Of a DNA stretch of 64,000 nucleotides, positions 45,340 through 53,103 are shown piece by piece. Position 1 is the stretch's first letter. Each line of letters begins with the position of its first letter. Below the pieces are notes generated by a model. That model saw only the letters and a program-made list of their open reading frames with translations, had not been told where the DNA came from and made no database searches. A program made the translations under genes and the position numbers. Origin of the DNA: CAMFKD01 sp964436955 (lineage in GTDB: Bacteria; Chlamydiota; Chlamydiia; Chlamydiales; JAJFMA01); the NCBI GenBank assembly GCA_964436955.1, contig CAYTFC010000004.1, forward strand, positions 6,194 to 70,193. Reading direction: 5' to 3'.

Positions 45340-45500
45340 ACTGGATGGCTTATTTTCTGGACACCCATCTGGTTGGATAGTAAGAATGGCGGGTGGTTGT
45401 CTGGCTTTATGGATGTCCAGATCTGTGGCTTGTTGGTAGTCTGGCTGGTTTAAAAGATTTCCAGATGGATGGTTGGGTTTCTGGTAATCCATTTACATGT
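45340..45500. repeat. CTGG/CCAGA short-repeat cluster, centromere candidate
   Basis: About a dozen irregularly spaced TCTGG(N)TGG / CCAGA units occupy this gene-poor stretch, similar to the DNA inside the RHH gene (43850-44070) and at 46770-46850. A 55-codon minus-strand frame (45325-45492) crosses it and would encode a Pro/Gln/Asn-rich peptide, but it has no good ribosome-binding site. It may be the parS-like site bound by the RHH protein, or decayed copies of the arm-coding DNA. Confidence 0.4.
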
Positions 45501-45580
45501 TTAAATGGAATTCCATAAACCCAACCATATTAGTTTCATTGTATTATGTCTTGCGAATGATTTCAAATTCTTATTTTATT

Positions 45581-46024
45581 CTATTGAACTGAGGCTGCCG
45601 CGGATTTTTCTTTCATTTTTAAATCATAGCTTATGACTTTATTGTCTATTTGTTCCGGTGCTAGCCCGGACATTAAAGCATGTTCGTTTAAGCAAGCTTG
45701 ATAATTGGGATCAGCGTTATTCTTTAAAGTGGCAAGTGTTTCTAGGTTAGCAGGGGGGATTGCAACATCTGTGTGAGAGTTAATGAATCCTTTTACAGCT
45801 TGCCAAGTGACTAATGTTCTATGGGGAACAATGGGTGTATAAAAAGGATCCATCCCTTCCACAGAAACTAAAACTTTAGTTGATTCGATGTGATGCAAAA
45901 TGTTGGGTGATCCATCCGTGTGAACGATTTCTAACGATCCGTAGCATTTCGCATCGAAATCAAACGAGATCTGCTTGCCAGGGTAAATGCTTTTAAAAAA
46001 TTCTTTGGCTTCATAGTAGTTCAT
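45581..46024 (-). CDS. Hypothetical protein at the end of the tail-fibre operon
   Basis: 147 residues from the ATG at 46024, with AGGAGA (46032-46037) correctly placed; a longer frame to 46141 overlaps the fibre gene. No family is recognised. N-terminus MNYYEAKEFFKSIYPGKQIS, then a beta-rich part and a Lys-rich end. The position after fibre genes suggests a fibre chaperone or accessory protein. Confidence 0.55.
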   Translation of the reverse strand: MNYYEAKEFFKSIYPGKQISFDFDAKCYGSLEIVHTDGSPNILHHIESTKVLVSVEGMDPFYTPIVPHRTLVTWQAVKGFINSHTDVAIPPANLETLATLKNNADPNYQACLNEHALMSGLAPEQIDNKVISYDLKMKEKSAAASVQ

Positions 46025-46034
46025 TTTTTTTCTC

Positions 46035-46709
46035 CTAAATAAAATAGCCTGTTGAAAATTGGTAACCGCCATTGTTGGTAACACTGTCTTGAGTAGTAAT
46101 TCCTGCTCCATAAGCATATGCACGATAAACTGTAGAGGCAATTTGCGCTTGAATATTCGATACGTAGAAAGTGCCTACATTTCTATAGGCACCTGCCACT
46201 ATTTGGCCAACTCCTAATCCATCATTTCTGACAGTGAAGGGGAGTCCTCCGATATTCACAATGCCTGTTCCTGTGTTAGTTTGCGTAGATGAGTTATAAA
46301 CTATGTGGCATACATTTCCCATTCTTTGATAATAGCCAAATTGGAAAAAATACACTCCAGAACCAGCTGTGGTTGCTCCAGTCAAAGTCGGAGTGAATGT
46401 GCCTTCTGAAAAAGTTGACAGAACGTTCGTTCCTGAATTAAAGGATATCCCAGAAAACCAAATATTTCCTGTGGATGGATCAGCCGTTAAAACAGTGGAT
46501 CCAGAAGATGGGTCTATTGTTCCACTTGCTGCGTGAGTAATCTTTAATCGATTTGAATCACTAAAATCGACACCCATTGAATACGAACGTGTTGTCCCTA
46601 TGGATAGTTGATACCAAACATCACTAGAAACTGTCGGTTGAGTGACTGTTGCTGAATTGATGATTTTAGCTTTATATAGCGTATTGTTATCAGAATTATT
46701 GATCGCCAT
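46035..46709 (-). CDS. Phage tail-fibre-like protein
   Basis: 224 residues of beta-strand-rich, Ser/Thr/Gly-rich sequence (FSEGTFTPTLTGATTAGSG, then YYQRMGNVCHIVYN), a pattern seen in C-terminal receptor-binding parts of phage fibres. The first residues MAINNSDNN resemble the MAxNNSxN starts of the other fibre genes in this block, suggesting a shared attachment tip. It ends 11 bases before the next gene start. Confidence 0.65.
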   Translation of the reverse strand: MAINNSDNNTLYKAKIINSATVTQPTVSSDVWYQLSIGTTRSYSMGVDFSDSNRLKITHAASGTIDPSSGSTVLTADPSTGNIWFSGISFNSGTNVLSTFSEGTFTPTLTGATTAGSGVYFFQFGYYQRMGNVCHIVYNSSTQTNTGTGIVNIGGLPFTVRNDGLGVGQIVAGAYRNVGTFYVSNIQAQIASTVYRAYAYGAGITTQDSVTNNGGYQFSTGYFI

Positions 46710-46749
46710 GTGTTTACCTCAATAAAGCCCGTAAACTTCAAATTTAGGG

Positions 46750-46896
46750 CGGCTAGCTTTACCAGACATTTTCTTGGATGTCTGGGTGTCTGGATGTTTG
46801 GAATTCCAACTATCTGGATTCCTGGTTTCCCAACCATCAGATTATCAACGTTTACTTCACGTTGAAAGTCACAGGAAAACATATTTTAATCCGATT
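46750..46896. repeat. Second CTGG/CCAGA repeat cluster in a fibre intergenic gap
   Basis: TGGATGTCTGGGTGTCTGGA and similar units at about 46774-46850 resemble those at 45340-45500 and in the RHH gene. No gene is supported in this 147-base gap; a minus-strand frame from 46882 overlaps the fibre gene in another frame and is discounted. Confidence 0.4.
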
Positions 46897-47799
46897 TTAA
46901 AAAAATTCATACACCCAAATTTCACCGCGAGCCCCATTTCCTGCAGCAGCTCCATTGCTGACACTATCAGTTCCTCCTCCGCCACCGCCTCCACCCCCAC
47001 CAGGTGTTCCTCCCGTTCCTCCAGGAGCAGGCGCCGCTCCACCACCACCACCTGTTCCTGTACAAAATACGCCGCCAGAAGTAATAGATGTATTTGGAGT
47101 TCCGTTTCCGCCATTTTGAACAATATTAACAACCCCTCCAGACCCACCATTTGAGATGACAGATGGCGAAGCCGCCCATGTTCTTATATTTCCTCCGCGA
47201 CCTCCATTAAAGCGAGTATTTCCCGTATTCAATCCTCCGCCACCTCCAGCACCCCCACCTCCTAGGCAAGAGCCTAATCCAGTAGCGTTAGGCGAGTCCT
47301 CACCATTATTCGCAGCCCCCACGGCTCCACTTCCTCCAGCTCCAGCAACTTGAACAGCATAAAAATTGCTGAGAACATATGGAGCACCTCCTCCAGATCC
47401 ACCCCCTCCATTTAATCCTCCACCTCCGAATGAGCTGATACTTGGACTATAAGTGAAAATGTTTCCAAAAGAAGTGATTCCTGCAGCTGACCCATTATTT
47501 CCATTTGTACTATTTGTTGTTTGTGTTGAGCCTCCATTTCCACCAGCTCCAATAGTCACAGTTTGAGTGACTCCTAGCGAAGAGGCATCGCATTGATAAA
47601 TGAACATACCAGAGCAACTACCACCGCCACCGCCACCGACGTTTGTTCCAGAAGCTCCTCTTCGTCCTCCACCGCCTCCGCCTCCACCACCCCAGCCAAC
47701 AATCAAAGCAGAAGTCGTTCTAGAATCTTTAGTCCAAGATCCTGAAGCGGTGAATTTGGTTATTTTTGAACTTTTATTTATAGAATTATTGACTGCCAT
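46897..47799 (-). CDS. Glycine-rich tail adhesin 1
   Basis: 300 residues. The N-terminus MAVNNSINKSSKITKFTASG, with SWTKDSRTTSALIVGWGGGG, is shared with the proteins at 47826 and 49027. Long runs of Gly follow, separated by short strands, and the protein ends GARGEIWVYEFF. The pattern recalls polyglycine-type adhesins (T-even gp38 and related), whose glycine sheets expose variable loops that bind receptors. It is one of three tandem copies. Confidence 0.75.
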   Translation of the reverse strand: MAVNNSINKSSKITKFTASGSWTKDSRTTSALIVGWGGGGGGGGGRRGASGTNVGGGGGGSCSGMFIYQCDASSLGVTQTVTIGAGGNGGSTQTTNSTNGNNGSAAGITSFGNIFTYSPSISSFGGGGLNGGGGSGGGAPYVLSNFYAVQVAGAGGSGAVGAANNGEDSPNATGLGSCLGGGGAGGGGGLNTGNTRFNGGRGGNIRTWAASPSVISNGGSGGVVNIVQNGGNGTPNTSITSGGVFCTGTGGGGGAAPAPGGTGGTPGGGGGGGGGGTDSVSNGAAAGNGARGEIWVYEFF

Positions 47800-47825
47800 A
47801 TCTAAACCTCAATGGATCCATATAA

Positions 47826-48701
47826 TTAGAAATGTTCAACGATTATTATTTTACCAGCAGACCCTGTGCCACCTGCTCCTGAATTGGCTTGCGCGGATAT
47901 TCCACCACCACCTCCGCCACCAGCACCTCCAGGATTACCTCCATTTCCACCAGTTCCTCCTGTCGCTCCAGCTTTCGCTCCTCCGCCACCACCGCCAGCC
48001 GAACCACCGCAAACCAGCCCTCCGCTAGTAACGGCAGTATTGCCATCTCCACCATTTATGGTACCTGTTTCTATGCCTGCGGTTCCACCAGCTATATAAG
48101 TTACGCCATTTGAATTATTAATTGCCCCGCCAGCTCCTCCAGATCTTGCAGTAACAGTATCGCCACCACCGCCGCCACCACCCCCTGTAGGTGAAAAAGT
48201 AATTACTGCTGCTGGGGCATCTCCTGCGGTATTTCTTCCAGAGCCACCTGGATTAGTTACAACAGAGGCAATAGCATATGAAGTGTTTAATCCTCCCCCG
48301 ACACCATTGATGCCAGATGAAGTTGTGCCACCTTGACCAGCAGCTCCACCAACAGCTATCATGTTTCCAAATGTCGTATTACCTCCTGTAGTTCCATTAT
48401 TACCGTTTGTTGCATTCACTGTTTGGGCTACCGCCCCACCAGCGCTAGCTCCTATTGTATAAGACTCTGTGGATCCAAAAAATGAAGAAGGGGCAGCAAA
48501 ATATCCTGAGCCTCCTGAACCGCCGCCACCGCCTCCTGAAGATGAAGCACTAGTTCCTTTTCTTCCGGAAGCTCCACCACCACCGCCTCCCCATAAAAAT
48601 ACTTCTATCCACTGCGTACGAGCATCCTTTGTCCATGTGCCAGAACTAGAAGTATAGGTAGTGACTTTAATTGAACCGTTTATACTGTTATGTGTAACCA
48701 C
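47826..48701 (-). CDS. Glycine-rich tail adhesin 2
   Basis: 291 residues, a paralogue of the neighbours. Start MVTHNSINGSIKVTTYTSSS and TWTKDARTQWIEVFLWGGGG, end GSAGKIIIVEHF. Central loops differ from adhesins 1 and 3, as expected for receptor-binding variation. The opposite strand shows long proline-rich frames that are only mirror images. Confidence 0.75.
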   Translation of the reverse strand: MVTHNSINGSIKVTTYTSSSGTWTKDARTQWIEVFLWGGGGGGASGRKGTSASSSGGGGGGSGGSGYFAAPSSFFGSTESYTIGASAGGAVAQTVNATNGNNGTTGGNTTFGNMIAVGGAAGQGGTTSSGINGVGGGLNTSYAIASVVTNPGGSGRNTAGDAPAAVITFSPTGGGGGGGGDTVTARSGGAGGAINNSNGVTYIAGGTAGIETGTINGGDGNTAVTSGGLVCGGSAGGGGGGAKAGATGGTGGNGGNPGGAGGGGGGGISAQANSGAGGTGSAGKIIIVEHF

Positions 48702-48717
48702 ATGGATTCCTCCCTAA

Positions 48718-49017
48718 TTAGAATGGCTCTAACTCTCCTTCTAAATTTATAGATAAAATACTTGCTCCTAACCGTGCTTTAGCCTCGTTATAAGCAGCTT
48801 CTCTCTCAGCTTTGCTAATATCATCCTCCGGTGGTTTCATAATAGAAAGAGGTCTTACATAATCTTGTAAGTCTTCCATCCAAATATCACCCATTCCAGC
48901 TTCATGGGTTTCTTTTACTGAGTAACCTGCTGGAGGCTGCCATTCAGTCACTCCATCCCACATAATGACGTTGGAAACCCGATTATTTTGATCTATGACT
49001 GCATATCTACTGCTCAT
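48718..49017 (-). CDS. Small phage protein, possible tail-fibre chaperone
   Basis: 99 residues. MSSRYAVIDQNNRVSNVIMW, then WQPPAGYSVKE and a helical C-terminus with KAEREAAYNEAKARLG. The layout (N-terminal V-x-N-V-I strand, then a helix) is like phage tail-assembly and fibre-assembly proteins. It sits between adhesin 2 and adhesin 3. The role is inferred. Confidence 0.6.
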   Translation of the reverse strand: MSSRYAVIDQNNRVSNVIMWDGVTEWQPPAGYSVKETHEAGMGDIWMEDLQDYVRPLSIMKPPEDDISKAEREAAYNEAKARLGASILSINLEGELEPF

Positions 49018-49026
49018 AATTTCTCC

Positions 49027-49902
49027 TTAAAAATATTCAAAAACCCACAATTCACCGCGTCCGCCATCTCCACCTTTTCCAGAGTTAAATCCGTTAATTG
49101 AAACACCACCTCCTGCACCACCGCCTGATGGGGATCCACCAGATCCTCCTGCACCACCTACCGACCCAGAACTAGATCCACCACCACCTCCTCCAGTGCC
49201 TCCAATAATATAGTATGACGAACTAGCTGCGTTGTTTCCTGCACCACCACCGATGCCAGCCGCTCCCGCTGTTCCGCCTGCCAATAAAACAGATGAATTT
49301 ATATGCAATATGTCCCCACCTTTTCCACCCCCAAATGTTGTATTTGTGTTGGTAGTGCCACCACCACTTCCACCACAAGTTCCGGCGTAAATCATAGTTT
49401 TATTTTGACCAGCAACACCTGCTGCTCCCACTCCCCCTAATTGGCCGTCATTTGCGATGGTCACAGGAGAACCATAAACGACAGATAATTTAGCCGTACC
49501 AGCAAATCCTTGACCGCCTGCTTGTCCACCAAATCCTCGACCCCCACCAAAGACCTGGAAAGAACCAATAGAAGTTGTTCCTCCATCTCCACCTGCATTT
49601 CCCTGTGTTGAATCAACCGTAATTGATGGTCCACCTGTACCACCTGCGCCAATAGTTACAGTTTCAACAGCTGCTAAACGAGAGGCTTCCATTGTCTGAA
49701 TAATAAATGGCCCCCCAGCTCCGGAACCACCACCACTTTTTGAATTTGTCCCAGAAACACCTCTTGGACCACTTCCACCACCACCTCCGCCACCCCACCC
49801 AATCAAAGTAACTATTTTAGTGCGTGGATCTTTAGTCCAAGTTCCTGAAGATGTAAACTTGGTTAGTTTGCTGGTATTATTGATCGAATTTTGCGTTGCC
49901 AT
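49027..49902 (-). CDS. Glycine-rich tail adhesin 3
   Basis: 291 residues, the third paralogue. Start MATQNSINNTSKLTKFTSSG and TWTKDPRTKIVTLIGWGGGG, end GRGELWVFEYF. Same framework as adhesins 1 and 2 with other loop sequences (for instance QVFGGGRGFGGQAGG). The framework is compatible with gene duplication and loop diversification or cassette exchange. Confidence 0.75.
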   Translation of the reverse strand: MATQNSINNTSKLTKFTSSGTWTKDPRTKIVTLIGWGGGGGGGSGPRGVSGTNSKSGGGSGAGGPFIIQTMEASRLAAVETVTIGAGGTGGPSITVDSTQGNAGGDGGTTSIGSFQVFGGGRGFGGQAGGQGFAGTAKLSVVYGSPVTIANDGQLGGVGAAGVAGQNKTMIYAGTCGGSGGGTTNTNTTFGGGKGGDILHINSSVLLAGGTAGAAGIGGGAGNNAASSSYYIIGGTGGGGGGSSSGSVGGAGGSGGSPSGGGAGGGVSINGFNSGKGGDGGRGELWVFEYF

Positions 49903-49926
49903 TCATTCTCATTAAGGAAGTTTTAA

Positions 49927-50595
49927 TTAGACAACGGTTAAGTTTCCGACTGCGCTTAAAACTCTCCATGTATTATTAGCAACCACGCATAGACACTCTA
50001 AAGCATCTCCAGCGTCTGTCGAAGCTAGGCTTCCTCCAACTCCAGCAGTTGTTGCCACATTTCCAAATTTAACTGTTTGGGATGCATTTTGTGCCAATAA
50101 CCAACCGCCTGCACCATTTCCGGCAATCCTGAAAACGGTTCCTTGTGCTGCTGTGGCTGGGAGAGTTAAAGTGCATAAAGAGGCATTATCTGCTATATAG
50201 CCGGTATTAACAGCGATTGCTTGAGAAGTGCCGGTTACATCTACCCATGAAGAAACGCCGCCACTGCCACCAGAGGAGGCAGCCCATTTAACACCTGAAG
50301 TCTGAGAAGAATCGGCTGTCAAAACAAAATTGTCTGTTCCAACTGTCAGAGGGGTGAATGTACCTGCTCCTGTGCCAACAAGGACAACTCCTTTCGCAGT
50401 GTAGTCAGCAAAGCCTATTAAGGTATCTGCTGCTCTGTTTGGAAATGTATAGGTGCCTGCTCCTGCAAATCCTTGTGTAAAGGTCATATCGCCTGAGCCA
50501 TTAAATGTTGCGGTCCTTTTTGTAGTACCGCCGCCAAGACTAAATCCAACCGATAGATTAGAGATATCTAGGTTAACTGATGAATTTTGAGCCAT
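49927..50595 (-). CDS. Phage tail-fibre / structural protein
   Basis: 222 residues. MAQNSSVNLDISNLSVGFSL, GTYTFPNRAADTLIGFADYT and LTLPATAAQGTVFRIAGNGA are typical of tail-fibre and appendage proteins with Gly/Ala/Thr-rich beta repeats. Probably part of the distal tail. First residues again follow the MAxNSxxN pattern. Confidence 0.65.
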   Translation of the reverse strand: MAQNSSVNLDISNLSVGFSLGGGTTKRTATFNGSGDMTFTQGFAGAGTYTFPNRAADTLIGFADYTAKGVVLVGTGAGTFTPLTVGTDNFVLTADSSQTSGVKWAASSGGSGGVSSWVDVTGTSQAIAVNTGYIADNASLCTLTLPATAAQGTVFRIAGNGAGGWLLAQNASQTVKFGNVATTAGVGGSLASTDAGDALECLCVVANNTWRVLSAVGNLTVV

Positions 50596-50791
50596 TTTCT
50601 TGCCTCTTGTTAATTTTTAAACGAAACTCATATCGAGTTGTTTTCACCGTTCTGGTGATATTACAAATTGATTTCTGACAATATTTGAGTCTTTGAATAT
50701 ATGAGTTTCTGTCTAAATTTTTTGAGCTGTCAAAATAGGCTACCTTCGAAGTAAAAATTAACGCTGAGAAGTATAGAGCCCAATATTCCGT
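50596..50791. other. Short gap in the tail operon
   Basis: 196 bases without a gene. A weak hairpin (TCACC/GGTGA, about 50643-50657) is the only structure noticed; it might separate fibre transcripts. Confidence 0.3.
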
Positions 50792-51157
50792 TCATTTTTT
50801 AGAGCTGATTTGTTTTAATTTTTGTTTTGGTTTGTTATTTATTTTTGGCGCTTCCAGGAGTTTGACTTCTTGGGCGATGTATTGCTGGCTTTGAGTAATC
50901 AATTGGCTCAGTGAGCTTTCAATAATAAGAAATTTATTTCTCATTTCTTCTATTGCTTGCTGAAGTGCAAATATGCGATTGACTTCGGTTTGTTGCTGGA
51001 GGAGTAATCTTTTAGGAGCGCAATCTTTAATGACTTTTGGTTGACCCTGCCCATTTTCTTGCCACCAGGACTCCAGATAATTGGGACAATCTTTTTCCGA
51101 AGAACATAGTTTTGCCTTTACGAAAGGACAATTTTCACCGCATGAAGTGCATTCCAT
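50792..51157 (-). CDS. Cysteine-containing hypothetical phage protein
   Basis: 121 residues. The N-terminus carries Cys clusters (MECTSCGENCPFVKAKLCSS, then CPNYL), suggesting a small metal site, followed by a coiled-coil-like helix (RIFALQQAIEEMRNKFLIIE) and a Lys-rich tail. No family recognised. It lies between the collar-type fibre gene and the fibre block. Confidence 0.5.
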   Translation of the reverse strand: MECTSCGENCPFVKAKLCSSEKDCPNYLESWWQENGQGQPKVIKDCAPKRLLLQQQTEVNRIFALQQAIEEMRNKFLIIESSLSQLITQSQQYIAQEVKLLEAPKINNKPKQKLKQISSKK

Positions 51158-51173
51158 TGAGTTACCTATTTAG

Positions 51174-51788
51174 TTAAGCTTGTTTTTGACATAAAATTCC
51201 TACGACTGCCAATGGCCTCCAAGTGGCTCCATGATTGTGGGGCTGAGAAGCTCCTATTGCATTTGAAGAACTATTCATCCCTTCTGTTGTTCCTTGTCTT
51301 GGTCGTTGATTTTTGGCTCCGTGGGCATAATGTGAACTTGTATTGCTTTGATCAGAACCAAAGAAATACTGGTGAGTATGGTTGGGGATTTGATTAATGG
51401 TTAGGCCGACACCAGGCTGCTGCCAAGTTCCTGCTACAGTATTACCTGCTGGTCCGTAAAGACCGCCTCGAAGAGCTAAAACGCAATCCCCCAAAAAGTT
51501 GATTGGCAGCCATCCATCTGGAGCAACGTTTTGATAAAACCAGCATAAGGTTCCTGCTGGAAAACCAACCTGATCAAATCTAATCTGATAGTTGCTTGTA
51601 GCGCGCCTTATCATAAAAAGATCGCTCGCTACAGCTGATCCATTAGGTAATGTTGGGAAGAGAGAAATATCAATCGTTCGAACTTTATCAATGGTCACTT
51701 GTTTATCGGTTAATCCCTGGCGAATGATCGTTGTATCCCCATCATCTGCAACCGAAGCGACTGGTAAACCTGGAATCTGTACTGACAT
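51174..51788 (-). CDS. Tail-collar-domain fibre protein
   Basis: 204 residues from the ATG at 51788 (AAGGAG well placed; a 14-residue longer frame is rejected). MSVQIPGLPVASVADDGDTT, GTLCWFYQNVAPDGWLPI and the His-containing end NQIPNHTHQYFF ... QPHNHGATWRPLAVVGIL form the phage tail-collar pattern, where HxH-type residues bind metal in fibre tips. A baseplate-proximal fibre or receptor-binding protein. Confidence 0.72.
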   Translation of the reverse strand: MSVQIPGLPVASVADDGDTTIIRQGLTDKQVTIDKVRTIDISLFPTLPNGSAVASDLFMIRRATSNYQIRFDQVGFPAGTLCWFYQNVAPDGWLPINFLGDCVLALRGGLYGPAGNTVAGTWQQPGVGLTINQIPNHTHQYFFGSDQSNTSSHYAHGAKNQRPRQGTTEGMNSSSNAIGASQPHNHGATWRPLAVVGILCQKQA

Positions 51789-51796
51789 AAATCTCC

Positions 51797-52279
51797 TTAA
51801 GGTGTTGGGTACGTTTTTGTCTGGCCCCAAACAAGAATATCTGTAGCTGTACCGCCATTAACGATTTGATTTCCTGCCAAAGTTCCTGCCCCAAGAGTCA
51901 ATGTATTATTCGAAACGACTGTCAAAGTAGGTGCTAATCCTGGTTTTTTTGCTCCAACGGCAAAAATGTATCGAGTGGGGTTGGCTAAATCTACGGCGGT
52001 TAGAGTGATCAAAGTTCCGGCAGTTCCGTCATAAGGGAAAAGACCTACGCCGTTTCCATCGGTCAAAATAGCTAATTCCTCTTGCTGTTTTAAGAAGGCC
52101 AGCCAGCGATTTGTGTATCTTCCCAACCAATTGAACCAATTTCGAGGTGGAAATTCTAAACGAGCCCAACCTTCTAATTTTTTTTCAGTAGGCGGTTCAA
52201 GAACGTTGTTTTGCCCTGATATTGGATCTACAACATCATTTTCTGCCCATTCAGGTAAAATTGTAGGTTTAAGCACCAT
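51797..52279 (-). CDS. Phage tail protein (fibre attachment part)
   Basis: 160 residues. MVLKPTILPEWAENDVVDPI and GWARLEFPPRNWFNWLGRYT match the N-terminal virion-attachment module of many phage fibre proteins. Here it is encoded separately from the collar-domain gene that follows by 8 bases, so the two may form one fibre. Confidence 0.7.
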   Translation of the reverse strand: MVLKPTILPEWAENDVVDPISGQNNVLEPPTEKKLEGWARLEFPPRNWFNWLGRYTNRWLAFLKQQEELAILTDGNGVGLFPYDGTAGTLITLTAVDLANPTRYIFAVGAKKPGLAPTLTVVSNNTLTLGAGTLAGNQIVNGGTATDILVWGQTKTYPTP

Positions 52280-52289
52280 TGTTAACTCC

Positions 52290-53045
52290 TTAAGGTATTG
52301 GCGGCTGCGAGCCGTTAAACATGATGACTTCGGCTAATTGTCCAGCCCCTGTCGTATCAATTGGGGTTCCAAATTCGGCAAAGCCTCCTCCAAAAGTTGG
52401 ATTTGTTACTCTGCCTGCTTGCACAGCTAGAAGATCGCCTGTATTAATTTCTAAATTTTCCAAATCAAATGGATTAGCTTCATTAGGTGCGACAAGAAGT
52501 AGATCTTCGACGGGGTCCCCGCTAAAAACAAAAGGAAGCGGAACATTGTAAGTTGCAGTAATGGGAGTGTATTGAACGCCTGCTGGACTGACAGATTGAA
52601 TAGCAGTAACAAGTTGGTCGGGAGGATTTGGAAATACCAGACCATCAGTGGACATTTGAAAAGCTGCGGGATAATATTCATGGTAACGGATTTTATTCGC
52701 TTTTGTGAGGAATTTGAGAACGGTAATGACTTCTTCAGGCGTGCCATTTGCCTTATTTATAAAAATTTGAAACTTCAGTCTTTCTCTGTAATCTTCATCG
52801 GATTCATTTGGTAAACGCGCGAGACCAAGAATTTCACCAAGTCCATCCAACTGCGCTCCAATTGAGGTTTCCAAGGAGCGTTGAAATTTTAAGTCTTGAT
52901 CGACATTGTCTATTTCTTGCATTGACTTGACAAAGGCGCGAATAAACCTTTGAAAACGGCTATATTCTCCATCAACGAGACTTTGCTGAAATTGACCTGC
53001 TAAAAGGGCAATGGCTCTTTGAACGTGATTGGCTATTCTAACCAT
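52290..53045 (-). CDS. DUF2612-family baseplate protein
   Basis: 251 residues. LETSIGAQLDGLGEILGLAR, ESDEDYRERLKFQIFINKAN and the loop GTPEEVITVLKFLTKANKIR follow DUF2612, the phage baseplate protein encoded after gpJ (P2 gpI / Mu gp48 position). It joins the wedge to the fibres. Gene order supports this. Confidence 0.8.
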   Translation of the reverse strand: MVRIANHVQRAIALLAGQFQQSLVDGEYSRFQRFIRAFVKSMQEIDNVDQDLKFQRSLETSIGAQLDGLGEILGLARLPNESDEDYRERLKFQIFINKANGTPEEVITVLKFLTKANKIRYHEYYPAAFQMSTDGLVFPNPPDQLVTAIQSVSPAGVQYTPITATYNVPLPFVFSGDPVEDLLLVAPNEANPFDLENLEINTGDLLAVQAGRVTNPTFGGGFAEFGTPIDTTGAGQLAEVIMFNGSQPPIP

Positions 53046-53103
53046 GTCACCCCCTCAAACAGTAGGGTCAACCATTTTGTTGGCGTCAGCATAATGGTTG
53101 TTA

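Noticed and set aside
45325..45492. 55-codon Pro/Gln/Asn-rich frame on the minus strand
   Set aside because: It lacks a ribosome-binding site and coincides with the short-repeat cluster; kept only as a remark.
46598..46882. Minus-strand frame between two fibre genes
   Set aside because: It overlaps the fibre gene in another frame and mostly translates the CTGG repeats.
47156..48657. Long proline-rich frames on the plus strand
   Set aside because: They are mirror images of glycine codons in the adhesin genes on the minus strand.
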